A stretch of 43,239 nucleotides of DNA, taken from contig JASHQB010000152.1 in NCBI GenBank assembly GCA_030037775.1, positions 1-43,239 on the forward strand. The letters run 5' to 3'. Both the position numbers and the translations under genes were made by a program. This DNA comes from Candidatus Acidiferrales bacterium. Its GTDB lineage: Bacteria; Acidobacteriota; Terriglobia; Acidiferrales; UBA7541. The notes below the pieces were generated by a model that saw nothing but the letters and a program-made list of their open reading frames with translations, did not search any database and had not been told where the DNA came from. Shown here piece after piece: positions 7,247 through 16,950 of this stretch (its first letter is position 1; each line of letters starts with the position of its first letter).

Positions 7247-10200
7247 TTACGCGGCCGTGGACTTGGCGCGGTCCGCGGCTTCCTCCCAGCGAACGGAAAC
7301 GAGTTTGGAGACGCCGGGCTCCTGCATGGTCACGCCGTAGAGCACCGTGCCCATCTCCATGGTTTTGCGGTTGTGGGTGACGATGATGAATTGCGTCTGT
7401 TCGCCCATCTCCGTCAGCATGCGATTGAAGCGACCAACGTTAGCTTCGTCGAGGGGAGCGTCTACTTCGTCCAGAATACAGAAGGGGCTCGGCTGGAAAC
7501 GGAAAACGGCGATCAGCAGCGCGAGAGCGGTCAGCGCTTTTTCGCCGCCCGAAAGGAGCAAAATGTTCTGCAGGCGCTTTCCGGGCGGCTGCGCGACGAT
7601 GTCGATACCGCTGTCGCCCGAGCTGTCCGGCTCGGTGAGGCGCATTTCGCCGGAGCCGCCGCCGAAAAGCGCACGAAACGCCTCGGAGAAGTTGTGGTTG
7701 ATGACGGTGAAGGCCTCTTCAAATTTCCGGCGCGAGACGGCGTCGAGCTCGTTGATGGCCTGCTGGGTATTCTGTATGGACTGCACCAGATCATCGCGTT
7801 CGCGCGCGAGAAACGAGTTGCGCTGGTCGCATTCTTGAAATTCCTCGAGCGCCATCATGTTCACGGGGCCCATGGATTCCAGGCGTTCCTTTTTCTCCGC
7901 GTAGCTTGTTTCGGAAACGGCGAGATCTTCGCCCGTGAGCAACTGCTGCTGCGCGATCAGCTCTTCCGGCTGAGCGCCGGCCTCGGCGACGCAGGTTTGG
8001 TGAAGATGCTCGCGGTCAGAATCGTTGCGCGCCTTTTCGATTTCGTGTTGGTTGCGATTTGCGCGCAGGGCTTCGAGCGATTCGCGCTTGGCACGCAGTT
8101 CGCCATCGAGGACGCTGGCACGTTCGCGGAGCGAATTCCACTGCGCTTCGAGGCCAACCTTGCGGTGCTCGAATTGCTCCTTTTCGCTGCGGTGATGCGC
8201 GACCTGCCGTTCGAGCTGTAGATTGCTGGCCTGACGGTCGGCGCCGTCGCGAAGGAGGGCGTCACGCTGATCAACGAGCGCAGCCAGCCGCTCGCGCGAT
8301 TGATTGGTTTCTTCGGCCAGACGTGCTTCGAGGGTCGCGGCGTTGGACAGGCGTTCGGCCATGGCGGCGAATTCTTCGCGGCGGCTGGCGAGCTCGCTCT
8401 GCTGCGCTTGAGATTTTCCGCGGAGAATGGCCAGGTGTTCGCCGGCCGCGGCGGCTTCCTGCTCGGCAGTGGTACGCGAAAGGAGCGCCTGCTGGCTGAC
8501 CTGCTGCGCGTCGGAAGCACGCAGACGGGCGCTCTCGGCTTCAGCGGCCAAGCGGGAGACTTCGTTTTGCGCTTCGGCAAGCTGCGCCTCTGCGCGCGCG
8601 GCTTCGTCGCGAGCTTGAGCCAGCTGGTGGAAAGCACCGACGCGTGATTTCTCGGCTTCGACGTGTTCGGCGAGCTTTCTCTGCAATTCGGCTTCGGTGC
8701 ACTGCTGATCTTCGACCAATTGCCGCAGCTCGGCTTGCGTGTCGGCGGCGACGTGCTCCAGATGAATGACCTCGGCCTCGTGCATGCGCAACTCGCGCTT
8801 CAGAGCGAGAGGGCCGGCTTCGCCAGGGCGGCCGCCTGTAACCATGCGGCCGTGATAGCAGGTGCCGTCGAGCGTCACGAAGTAGGGCTCGGGATTTTCG
8901 CGCGCGAGTTTTTCGGCGTCCGCGGCGGTCTCGATGAGATAAGCGGACTGCAACTTGGAAAGAAATTGCTTGGCTGCGGGACCGAGCGGGTCACGGAAAT
9001 CGACGAGGCGGTCGAAGCGCGAGACGACGTTCGGCGATGAAAGCGAAGGAGCTTCTGGCTTCGGCTCATACTTCAAGTGGCGCAAAGAATCGACGAAGAA
9101 TGTGGCGCGGCCACCCATCTCTTCGCGAAGAAGGCTGATGCCGGCGCGGGCATGATCGAAGGTTTCGACCACGACGTATTCCAGCTCATCGCGCAGAAAC
9201 TGCTCGACCGCGCCCTCATACTGTTCTTCGACTTCGGCGTAATCCGCCAGCACGCCAACCGCGCGAAAGCCGCGCGCTTCGCTGCCACCAGCGGCAGAAA
9301 AGAGTTTTTGCACGGCTTCGGCGGTATAGGCACGGTCGTTCAGTATTTGTTCGAGCGAGCCGCGGCGGGCGCGGGCGGCGGAAAGCTCTTCGCGAACTTT
9401 TTCGTTTCGTTGCGCGGCTTCCTGGTGCGAGTTTCGGAGCGCCGCGAGGGCTTGCTGCGTGTGGCCAACTTGCGCGGCCAGGGCGAGGGCGCTCGACTCT
9501 GCTGCATGATGATTCGATTCGGCGGTGTGAACCAGTTCGGCTTTCTGTTTGGCTTCTGATTCGAAGCGCGCGCGAATGCTTTCCCGCTGTGCGTGCTCGG
9601 CGCTGATGCGCGCGGCAAGGTCCTCGGCTTGCATCGATTCAACCTGTGCGCGTACAGAATCTTCACCGCTGCGGGAAGCGGCATCGCGCAGATTGGCTAT
9701 CAACTGATCGAGAGCGGCTTGCTCGATGGCGTCGGCTTCGATCTGCCGCGCGAAATCCTGCAAATGCGAATCGAGTCGCACGGATTCGGCACGCAAGTTC
9801 CCAACGCTTTCACGGTGGCTCGTGACGCGGGCCTCAACGAGCGCGGCCTGCTGTTCCGCCTGGCCGATTTCGGCGGCGAGTTGGCTGACGCGCGCGGCGA
9901 TCTGTGCTTCCTGCTCGCGATTGAAGGCCATGCGATTCTCGGCGCGGTCGAGCTCGAGCGTGGATTGATTCAGAAGGTTGTGGAGCTGACGCAGTTCGTT
10001 TTCGAGTTCGTAATTGCGGACGTCGAGCTGCTCCTGCTCGGCTTCGAGTTCGCGAGTCGCCGCGGCTTTTGCGGATTCGGCAGTGACCAACTCCGCGAGC
10101 AAGGATTCGAGGCGTTCGGTTTCCGATTCCAGCTGCCGCGCTTTGCTGGCGAGCACGGTACGCATCAGGCCGCGCATCTCTTCGCGCAGCTCGGCGTAAC

Positions 10201-11050
10201 GCCGGGCCTTGGAAGCCTGCCGCTTCAACGAGGCGAGCTGCTTTTCGACTTCGACGAGAATATCGTTGACGCGCGAGAGATTTACTTTGGCGGCTTCGAG
10301 CTTAGCTTCCGCGAGGCGGCGCTTGGTTTTGTAGACGGTAATGCCGGCGGCCTCTTCGATGAGCGCGCGGCGGTCCATGGGGCGCGAGTTGAGAATTTGG
10401 CCGATGCGGCCCTGCTCGATAATGGCATAAGAGTCCGGCCCGAGCCCCATGCCCATGAAGAGTTCCTGGACGTCACGCAGGCGCGCGACGCGGCCGTTGA
10501 TAAGGTATTCGCTCTGGCCGGAACGATAGAGGCGGCGGCCGACGAGCACTTCGCCGGGCTTCATCGTGATCGCCGGCTTCTCGGCGCCGCGCTTTCTCCA
10601 AGGCGTGCCGGATTTTTCGCCGCCGTCCGATGCGATGGCCTCGGATTCTGTGGAGAGCACAGGCGATTCTGTTTCCGATTGAGCCTCGGGGGGAGTTTCT
10701 GCGCTGATTTCTGCTGGCGTGCCTGCAGGAGCATCGGCGACCGGTTCGGGCCCGAGGACTTTGGAAACGGCGTCGGCGAGCTCGGGATCGACCAGGGTGA
10801 GCGAAACTTCGGAAATGCCCATCGGCGGGCGCTTGGCGGTGCCGTTGAAAATGCAGTCGGACATGCGCTCGGCGCGAAGCATTTTGTGGCTCTGTTCGCC
10901 AAGCACCCAGGAGATGGCGTCAACAACGTTCGATTTGCCGCAGCCGTTCGGGCCGATGATGCAGGTGACGCCGCTGCCGCTGAAGACGATGTTGGTCTTC
11001 TCGCAGAACGATTTAAATCCCAGAAGTTCGACTTTGCGAAGTTTGAGCAC
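7247..11050 (-). CDS. smc: Chromosome segregation protein SMC
   Basis: The 1267-residue ATPase is the core of bacterial condensin. Walker A is GPNGCGKS at residues 33-40. A long coiled coil runs from about 250 to 540, followed by a hinge near 550-710 (GVLADYAEVEEQYEGAVEQ segment), the returning coiled coil, the ABC signature SGGEK at 1167-1171 and Walker B ending in ILDEVD with D1194/E1195. The start is the GTG at 11050, because AAGGAG lies just upstream (AAGGAGCAGC GTG) and the protein then begins with the expected LKLRKVELLGFKSF pattern; an upstream ATG would add an unlikely 29 residues. An acidic Pro/Ala/Glu-rich insert of about 60 residues (100-160) interrupts the N-terminal head. No scpA or scpB is nearby. 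Confidence 0.96.
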   Translation of the reverse strand: MLKLRKVELLGFKSFCEKTNIVFSGSGVTCIIGPNGCGKSNVVDAISWVLGEQSHKMLRAERMSDCIFNGTAKRPPMGISEVSLTLVDPELADAVSKVLGPEPVADAPAGTPAEISAETPPEAQSETESPVLSTESEAIASDGGEKSGTPWRKRGAEKPAITMKPGEVLVGRRLYRSGQSEYLINGRVARLRDVQELFMGMGLGPDSYAIIEQGRIGQILNSRPMDRRALIEEAAGITVYKTKRRLAEAKLEAAKVNLSRVNDILVEVEKQLASLKRQASKARRYAELREEMRGLMRTVLASKARQLESETERLESLLAELVTAESAKAAATRELEAEQEQLDVRNYELENELRQLHNLLNQSTLELDRAENRMAFNREQEAQIAARVSQLAAEIGQAEQQAALVEARVTSHRESVGNLRAESVRLDSHLQDFARQIEADAIEQAALDQLIANLRDAASRSGEDSVRAQVESMQAEDLAARISAEHAQRESIRARFESEAKQKAELVHTAESNHHAAESSALALAAQVGHTQQALAALRNSHQEAAQRNEKVREELSAARARRGSLEQILNDRAYTAEAVQKLFSAAGGSEARGFRAVGVLADYAEVEEQYEGAVEQFLRDELEYVVVETFDHARAGISLLREEMGGRATFFVDSLRHLKYEPKPEAPSLSSPNVVSRFDRLVDFRDPLGPAAKQFLSKLQSAYLIETAADAEKLARENPEPYFVTLDGTCYHGRMVTGGRPGEAGPLALKRELRMHEAEVIHLEHVAADTQAELRQLVEDQQCTEAELQRKLAEHVEAEKSRVGAFHQLAQARDEAARAEAQLAEAQNEVSRLAAEAESARLRASDAQQVSQQALLSRTTAEQEAAAAGEHLAILRGKSQAQQSELASRREEFAAMAERLSNAATLEARLAEETNQSRERLAALVDQRDALLRDGADRQASNLQLERQVAHHRSEKEQFEHRKVGLEAQWNSLRERASVLDGELRAKRESLEALRANRNQHEIEKARNDSDREHLHQTCVAEAGAQPEELIAQQQLLTGEDLAVSETSYAEKKERLESMGPVNMMALEEFQECDQRNSFLARERDDLVQSIQNTQQAINELDAVSRRKFEEAFTVINHNFSEAFRALFGGGSGEMRLTEPDSSGDSGIDIVAQPPGKRLQNILLLSGGEKALTALALLIAVFRFQPSPFCILDEVDAPLDEANVGRFNRMLTEMGEQTQFIIVTHNRKTMEMGTVLYGVTMQEPGVSKLVSVRWEEAADRAKSTAA

Positions 11051-11341
11051 GCTGCTCCTTGGAATTAGCCGGCTGTCCCGCGATGCGCGCAGGGACCAGC
11101 TCAAATTTAAAGCGTCGAGACGCGGATTTCGAGACAAAAAACGTGGCGGGTCGCGTAGAGCAGGCCCTGCCGCCTGGCGCTTCGGATCGGCGGTGGTGAA
11201 AGGGAAGATAGCACGGCAGCGGGATCATGTAAAGGTAGAGGCTCTCTGGGTGTGCCCGAAGTGGACTGGGAGAACGTGGAGATTGCGAGCGCGTACGCGA
11301 AGCACCGGACGCAGGGCAACAAACATGCGTACTCTACAAGC

Positions 11342-12244
11342 CTAATAAATGTGCACAGAATTCGAGGACCATGGGGTGATCTTCGATATCCTCCAAACCC
11401 CATTTTCCATAACTAGAGTAAATACATGTGTTTCGTCCCTGAACTGAGGCGGGCCTTCCGTGAATACCATTTCCGCTACGACAATGGCCGTGCCCGCGAG
11501 TGGGCCGATTTTCTCGCTCAGGATCTTTGTGTTCGAAGCGGAAAAATTCCATCCTGCCCCTTTTTTTTCCGCGAAGTCTGGCGACAGGTCACCTTCGCAA
11601 TCCGTCGATAAGAATGACGCCTTCGTTGACTGGTTTATCGCGCCTTTGCCCGCTGCTTCCAGGTAGCTCATTACGAGAGTGGCCGCAGGGCCTAGTGGGG
11701 GGAAAATGTGCGCATGTGCATCCTTGCGATTTAAGTACTCCATTAGCAGACTGGAGGCGGGGTCGGCTGACAAGGGTTCCTGCAAGGAATTTTCAAGGGT
11801 GTGATATGCGCCGACTGCACCGTAGCAGATTGTTCCCGGTGTGTAGCCGAGGTAGGGATAGTCCCCGGCGCCAATCGTATAGGTCACAGTATCGCCCGCC
11901 GCCGCTGTGAACGGGTTCCTGTAACTATAAAAACTGTAAAAAGGAACATAAGGATTCCCGGCAGGAGCGTTCATCGGATGGCCACACAACGAAAGAATAC
12001 TCACAACGTAGCTGCCGGGTAGAACTTGGGAAACATCATGGAGTCCAACCCATTTCCCGTTTATTAGGATGGTCATCGCGTGGAAGGGGTGAGGCTCTTG
12101 GACAACGATGGTAACGAGCTCGGAGGGAGGGCGTACGGCTCCTTCATATAGTTTCTTCGGTTTCGAAGTTTTTTGCCCGTACGCACAAAACGCAAACAGA
12201 AACAGAAGTTGAAGTCCGGCGATCGTTTTTCGGAAAAGGTTCAT
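11342..12244 (-). CDS. Secreted protein of unknown function
   Basis: I do not recognise a family. The 300-residue protein starts at the ATG at 12244, which gives a clean signal peptide (MNLFRKTIAG, hydrophobic core, cleavage after AYG near residue 22); the frame is open further upstream but that part is basic and non-secretory. The mature N-terminal half has a beta-rich pattern with ILINGKWVGLHDVSQVLPGSY, suggesting a PEGA-like or carbohydrate-like fold. The C-terminal 100 residues (from ILSEKIGP to NSVHIY) resemble an NTF2-like ending with ENGVWRISKITPW. Base composition is visibly lower in GC than the neighbours, which may indicate recent arrival. It ends close to no other gene. Confidence 0.6.
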   Translation of the reverse strand: MNLFRKTIAGLQLLFLFAFCAYGQKTSKPKKLYEGAVRPPSELVTIVVQEPHPFHAMTILINGKWVGLHDVSQVLPGSYVVSILSLCGHPMNAPAGNPYVPFYSFYSYRNPFTAAAGDTVTYTIGAGDYPYLGYTPGTICYGAVGAYHTLENSLQEPLSADPASSLLMEYLNRKDAHAHIFPPLGPAATLVMSYLEAAGKGAINQSTKASFLSTDCEGDLSPDFAEKKGAGWNFSASNTKILSEKIGPLAGTAIVVAEMVFTEGPPQFRDETHVFTLVMENGVWRISKITPWSSNSVHIY

Positions 12245-12386
12245 CGGCCGCTCCGGTTGAACAAACCCTCCGACCTCTTGCTCGTGTTCGCAGCAGTGTG
12301 AACGAAGACGATGGTGTTCACGTTCCTGCTGTCTCCGTTCACGTTTTTCGTGCATGTTTTGTGTCACGAGCAGCCACATCCGAGCT

Positions 12387-14339
12387 CTACTTCAAATACT
12401 GCTCGTACCAGGCAACGATGCGATTGAGCCGGTCGAGCATGTGTTTCTCCTCGCGGAAGCCGTGATTCTCCCGTGGATATTCGACCAGCTCCGCGTTGTC
12501 TCCGTAAAATTTTAGCCCGCGATAGAGGCCGGTACTCTCGCCGAGCGGGTCGGTGGTGTCGTTGATGCCCTGCAAAATAAGGATGGGCGTGTGCGCGTGC
12601 TTCACGTACATGAAGGGAGAATGATTCAAGAAACCTTCCGGGTGTTCATAGGGGAGGCCCCAAAACCACTTGTCGTACGACGGGCCGCCTTCGGTGTTGA
12701 ATTCGGCGATCAGGTCGACCATGCCGGCGCCGGAAACGGCGGCCTTGAAGCGGTCAGTCTGCGTGATGGCCCATTCGGACATGTATCCGCCGTAGGACCA
12801 TCCGCCAATGCCGAGCTTATCGGGATCGGCGATGCCTTGGGCGATCAGGTAGTCGACGCCGGCCATCACGTCTTTGAAATCGGCGCCGCCCCAGTCGGCG
12901 CGATTCATTTCAACGAACTTTTCGCCGTAGCCGGTCGAGCCGCGAATGTTGAAATACGTGACCGCGAAGCCGTGGGCGGCGAGGAGCTGGCCCCAGGAGT
13001 CAATTGAATCGGACCACGCGCCGGTGGGTCCGCCATGGACCAACACGACGAGTGGGACGCGCGAGTGGCCATCGTAGTTAAGCGGTTTGAGCAGGGCGCC
13101 CTCGATTTGCTGGCCGTCGAAGCTCGCGTAATGGAAGAACTCAGGCTTTGCCAGCGTGATGCTGTCCCAGCTTGAATTCAAATGAGTGACACGCTCGGCG
13201 GGCGCTCCGGCGCTGGCGAGGTAAATCTCCGGAGGTTCAGTGGCGGACTCGCCGACGAAGGCCAGCGCGCCCGACGAGGAAACCGCAAAGCCGTGAGGAT
13301 TCGGCGCAGCATTTTCAACGGCGGTGGCGTGGCCGTCGGAGCCGACGGAATAGAGTGTTGTCTTGAATCCGGTTTCAGCGATGGCCATCATGCTGCCGTC
13401 AGAGCGCCACTCCAGGCCGTTCATCGCGCGGTCGATGCTCACGGCGGTGAGGTTGCGGCTGGGATCGGCTGGCTGCGCGTCGGTGGAGTGGACATAGATG
13501 TCATGTGGCTCGGGGCCGTCCACACGCGCGCCCATGTAAGCGAACTGGGTGCCATCGGGAGAGACGCGAATGCCGCCGAAGGGCCCTTTGGGCGCGGCAA
13601 GCAGCGACATCTGTGCGCTGGCCACATCCAAGGAGAGAATGCGTTCGGTGTTGTCATCCGATTCCGGATGATCCGTGGCGGAAATGATGAGCCGGTCGCT
13701 GTTGAGCGTCCATTCGGCCTCGCGAACCTCCCATTGCGTCCCGGTGATGGCGTGCGCTTTTTTCGTGTCGACGTCGAGAATCCATACGCGAGAGTGCTTG
13801 CCCTCTTTGTCGATTACGATGGCGTCATCTTTGTCCTTTTCCTTTTTTTGCTCCGCGTCGGTGGGTTCGTCGGAAGCGAGAAAGGCGATTTCCTTGCCAT
13901 CGGGCGACCAGGCGAAAGAGGCAATGCTGCGTCTGCCGGTAGTGATGGCGTACGCGTCGCCGCCGCTTGAAGAGAGCAAGTAAATCTGACGGTTCTCGTC
14001 GCGGTTGGAGAGAAAAGCGAGGAACTTGCCGTCCGGAGACCAGCGCGGAGAATTTTCGGATTTGTCGGAGTAGGTGTACTGGTGCACCTGCTTGCTGGCG
14101 ACGTTCATGATCCAGATGTGCGTCGCGATAGTCGTGTCCTTGGGGGGCTCGGTTACGGTGAACGCCAAGAGCATCCCGTCCGGTGAAAAGTGCAGGTCAG
14201 CAATGCGGCGAACGTTCAACGCTTGCTGCGGCGTTAGCGTTGTGGACGGAGAATCGGCGGGAGGACGCGGAGCCGGAAACGCCGCGGGAGCGAGAAAAAG
14301 TAAAATGGCCGCGATTCTGACTACCGAACGGGTTTTCAT
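12387..14339 (-). CDS. S9-family prolyl oligopeptidase-like serine peptidase
   Basis: The 650-residue secreted enzyme has a signal peptide (MKTRSVVRIAAILLFLAPAA), then a TolB-like beta-propeller from about residue 40 to 380 with repeated SPDGxxLAF blades, and an alpha/beta-hydrolase domain. The catalytic triad is visible as Ser515 in GWSYGGYM, Asp594 in LQGINDTTDP and His626 in YPRENHGF. The oxyanion region VHGGPTGAW precedes it. It resembles acylaminoacyl or dipeptidyl peptidases that cut small peptides in the periplasm. The start at 14339 is chosen for AAGGAGCCAGCC ATG and the signal peptide; the open frame upstream to 14972 is not coding. It is divergent from the M28 peptidase. Confidence 0.93.
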   Translation of the reverse strand: MKTRSVVRIAAILLFLAPAAFPAPRPPADSPSTTLTPQQALNVRRIADLHFSPDGMLLAFTVTEPPKDTTIATHIWIMNVASKQVHQYTYSDKSENSPRWSPDGKFLAFLSNRDENRQIYLLSSSGGDAYAITTGRRSIASFAWSPDGKEIAFLASDEPTDAEQKKEKDKDDAIVIDKEGKHSRVWILDVDTKKAHAITGTQWEVREAEWTLNSDRLIISATDHPESDDNTERILSLDVASAQMSLLAAPKGPFGGIRVSPDGTQFAYMGARVDGPEPHDIYVHSTDAQPADPSRNLTAVSIDRAMNGLEWRSDGSMMAIAETGFKTTLYSVGSDGHATAVENAAPNPHGFAVSSSGALAFVGESATEPPEIYLASAGAPAERVTHLNSSWDSITLAKPEFFHYASFDGQQIEGALLKPLNYDGHSRVPLVVLVHGGPTGAWSDSIDSWGQLLAAHGFAVTYFNIRGSTGYGEKFVEMNRADWGGADFKDVMAGVDYLIAQGIADPDKLGIGGWSYGGYMSEWAITQTDRFKAAVSGAGMVDLIAEFNTEGGPSYDKWFWGLPYEHPEGFLNHSPFMYVKHAHTPILILQGINDTTDPLGESTGLYRGLKFYGDNAELVEYPRENHGFREEKHMLDRLNRIVAWYEQYLK

Positions 14340-14483
14340 GGCTGGCTCCTTCGTAGATTGCACAATGTATTGAGACAGAGGCGGTTCGTCAACCGCGAAA
14401 TCGGCGTGGAATCCGGGCGCGCGTTGACTTAGTGGTGCGCTGGAACTAGGATGGCGCGCACCGAGCATTCGAAAAGGAGTTCT

Positions 14484-16784
14484 ATGAACATGCCGGACGA
14501 AAGGCCGCGTGGTGGCGCATTCGTTTTTGCTCTGGCGCTGTACGCGCTGGTGATTGGCCTGACGGTTCTGCGCGCGCAGCCGTCTGCGCCGAAGCCCGCC
14601 GACGCGCCCGCCGATGAATTCTCGGGCGTTCGCGCGAAGGCGATTTTGCAGCGGCTTGTTGGGAATGGCGTGCCGCATCCGGTGGGAAGCGCGGCGGACG
14701 CGGCGGTGCGCGACAAGATCGTGGCGCAATTGACGCAGTTGGGTTATCAGCCGCGCGTGCAGGAGGACTTCGTCTGCGACGATGACGGCGGTTGCGGGGA
14801 CGTGAAGAATATTGTGGCGCGCCTCGATGGGCAAGAAACGGGCCCGGCGGTGATGGTTGCCGCGCATTACGATTCCGTTCCGGCGGGTCCGGGTGCTTCC
14901 GACGACGGCGCAGGCATAGTCTCGGAACTGGAGACTGCCCGCGCACTGAAGGCATCCGCTCCGCTGCGGCATCCGGTGATTTTTCTTATGGATGAAGGCG
15001 AAGAGGCCGGGCTGTTTGGCGCTGTTGCGTTTGTGCAGGATGATCCGTGGGCCAAGGACGTGCGCGCCGTGGTCAATATGGACAATCGCGGGACTTCCGG
15101 ATCAAGCACCATGTTTGAAACGGGAAGCGCCAACGAGTGGGTGATGCATATATACGCAAAATCCGTGCATCATCCCAATACCGATTCGCTTTCGTATACC
15201 GTTTATAAAACGCTGCCGAATGACACGGATTTTACGGTGTTCAAGCACGCCGGATATCAAGGATTGAATTTTGCGTTCCTCGAAGATGTGGCGCACTACC
15301 ACACGCCGCTCGATAACGTCGCCAACGCCAGCGTGTCGAGCATCCAGAGCGAAGGCGGGAGCGGATTCGCCGCGGTGCGCGCGCTGGCGGATTCCGATTT
15401 GAATCCCGGCGCGGCCTCGGACGCTGTTTACGCAGATTTGTTCGGGTGGAAGACGATTTGGTGGCCGGCGCGATGGACGGTGGGGTTTGCAGGGCTGGCG
15501 CTGGCGCTGCTGATTCTGGAGATTGTGATTCTCGTGCGGCGCGGCGAGATGAGTATGAAGGGATTTCTTCTTGGCTTTGTGAGTTGGCCCCTCATCCTCA
15601 TCGCGGCGGCGATTCTGGGGATCATTCTGCAGTGGTTTCTTGGTTTTGCTGGAGGTGCGCCGTCGAACTGGGTGGCCCATCCGACTCCGTTGCTGTTCGC
15701 GGCGTGGGCGCTGGGGTTTGGCGCGGTCGCGCTGGTTGCCGTGCTTTTGGGGCGAGCGGCCGGCTTCTGGGGAATGTGGAGCGGAACCTGGATCTGGTGG
15801 GGGATAGTGGCGCTGGTGCTGGGCGCTACTCTTCCGGGACTCAGTTTCATTTTCGTGACGGCCGTGCTGGCGGTGGGAATTCTGGGATTGGCGATCGTGT
15901 TTGCGCGGGGCGGCGGCGGGCCGGTCGTGATAGCTGCCGTGATTCCCGCCGCTGTGGCCGCGATGGTGGGAATATATGCGATCTGGTTTCTCTACGCGGC
16001 GCTGGGCGGAGCGTTCCTCACTGGAATTACTGTGTGCGTTGCGTTGATCGCTGTGCCGCTGGCACCTTTGGCGGGAGCTGTTTCGGCGGGAAAACGCTGG
16101 CGATTCTTGGCGGTGGCATTTGTGGTCGCAGTGGTTGCGACAGCGGCTGCGCTGATTGTGCCGCCATTTTCGACCACGTCGCCAGAGGCGTTGGACCTTC
16201 AGTATCAGCAGAACGCGGACAACGGCAAGACGGAGTGGCTGGCTTACTCCGCTTCCGGCCGCCTTCCACTTAGCTTGCGGAGCGTGGCTCAGTTCACGAA
16301 AGCGCAGGAGAGCGTCTACCCCTGGGGCACAAGCAAGCCGCTCGCTGCCGATGCGCCGGCGTTGAGTTTTCCAGCGCCCGCGCTGACGGTGGAGCACGTT
16401 TTGTCTTCGCAAGGAAAGGCGAGCTATGACGTGCTGTTGAAATCGCCGCGTGGCGCGCCGGTTATACTCTTGGCCTTCGCTCCTGACGTTACGCCCGAGG
16501 CGGTGTCGCTGGCGGGACGGGCGGTCCCCGAGTTGAGCAGCCGTTTTTTGCAGTACACGCATGGCTGGCGGATTTATCGCTGCGTGGACACGCCGCCTGA
16601 CGGCGTCGAAATGAAGTTCACACTCTCTGGCACGAATCCCGTTTCCGCATTCCTTATGGACGAAAGTTACGGTCTGCCGCCCCAAGGGATGTCTCTGAGC
16701 AGCGCGCGGCCGGCGACCACGATTCCCATTCAGGATGGCGACGCCACGGTGGTCACGAGGCACGTGACGCTCACACCGCAGTAA
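14484..16784 (+). CDS. M28-family membrane metallopeptidase (Fxna/ERMP1-like)
   Basis: The 766-residue protein has one N-terminal membrane helix, an M28 zinc peptidase domain (about 45-315), seven to nine membrane helices (about 330-550) and a soluble C-terminal domain. The zinc and catalytic residues are all present: H128 in HYDSVP, D140 in GASDDGAG, E173/E174 in DEGEEAG, D200 in NMDNRG and H273 in HYHTPLDN. This overall plan is that of eukaryotic ER metallopeptidase 1 and its bacterial relatives. It probably removes N-terminal residues from peptides outside the cytoplasm. The start is the ATG at 14484 after AAGGAGTTCT; the open frame begins 33 nt earlier without such a site. It may work with the divergent S9 peptidase in peptide scavenging. 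Confidence 0.92.
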   Translation: MNMPDERPRGGAFVFALALYALVIGLTVLRAQPSAPKPADAPADEFSGVRAKAILQRLVGNGVPHPVGSAADAAVRDKIVAQLTQLGYQPRVQEDFVCDDDGGCGDVKNIVARLDGQETGPAVMVAAHYDSVPAGPGASDDGAGIVSELETARALKASAPLRHPVIFLMDEGEEAGLFGAVAFVQDDPWAKDVRAVVNMDNRGTSGSSTMFETGSANEWVMHIYAKSVHHPNTDSLSYTVYKTLPNDTDFTVFKHAGYQGLNFAFLEDVAHYHTPLDNVANASVSSIQSEGGSGFAAVRALADSDLNPGAASDAVYADLFGWKTIWWPARWTVGFAGLALALLILEIVILVRRGEMSMKGFLLGFVSWPLILIAAAILGIILQWFLGFAGGAPSNWVAHPTPLLFAAWALGFGAVALVAVLLGRAAGFWGMWSGTWIWWGIVALVLGATLPGLSFIFVTAVLAVGILGLAIVFARGGGGPVVIAAVIPAAVAAMVGIYAIWFLYAALGGAFLTGITVCVALIAVPLAPLAGAVSAGKRWRFLAVAFVVAVVATAAALIVPPFSTTSPEALDLQYQQNADNGKTEWLAYSASGRLPLSLRSVAQFTKAQESVYPWGTSKPLAADAPALSFPAPALTVEHVLSSQGKASYDVLLKSPRGAPVILLAFAPDVTPEAVSLAGRAVPELSSRFLQYTHGWRIYRCVDTPPDGVEMKFTLSGTNPVSAFLMDESYGLPPQGMSLSSARPATTIPIQDGDATVVTRHVTLTPQ

Positions 16785-16950
16785 GAGCCACCCCTCACAC
16801 GCGAGCGCTTGTCGGTTTGCGAGATGGGTGGGGCTTAGCTAGAATGGCGTTCTTTGTACGTCGAATCGTGCTTGACCAGGAATGGCCAGCATCCGGCAAG
16901 CGAATCGCACATCATTTAGAGGTTACCGTCAGAGCTAGAAGCGCGAAGGT

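Noticed and set aside
9593-11068. 491-codon plus-strand open frame opposite smc
   Set aside because: Low-complexity translation with no domain; the minus strand is an intact SMC protein.
12280-12340. Possible Crp-type site near TGTGAACGAAG...GTTCACG
   Set aside because: The half-sites are not spaced by six bases and no conduit-related gene is near.
15102-16763. 553-codon minus-strand open frame opposite the M28 peptidase
   Set aside because: Arg/His-rich shadow; the plus strand has all zinc ligands of an M28 peptidase.
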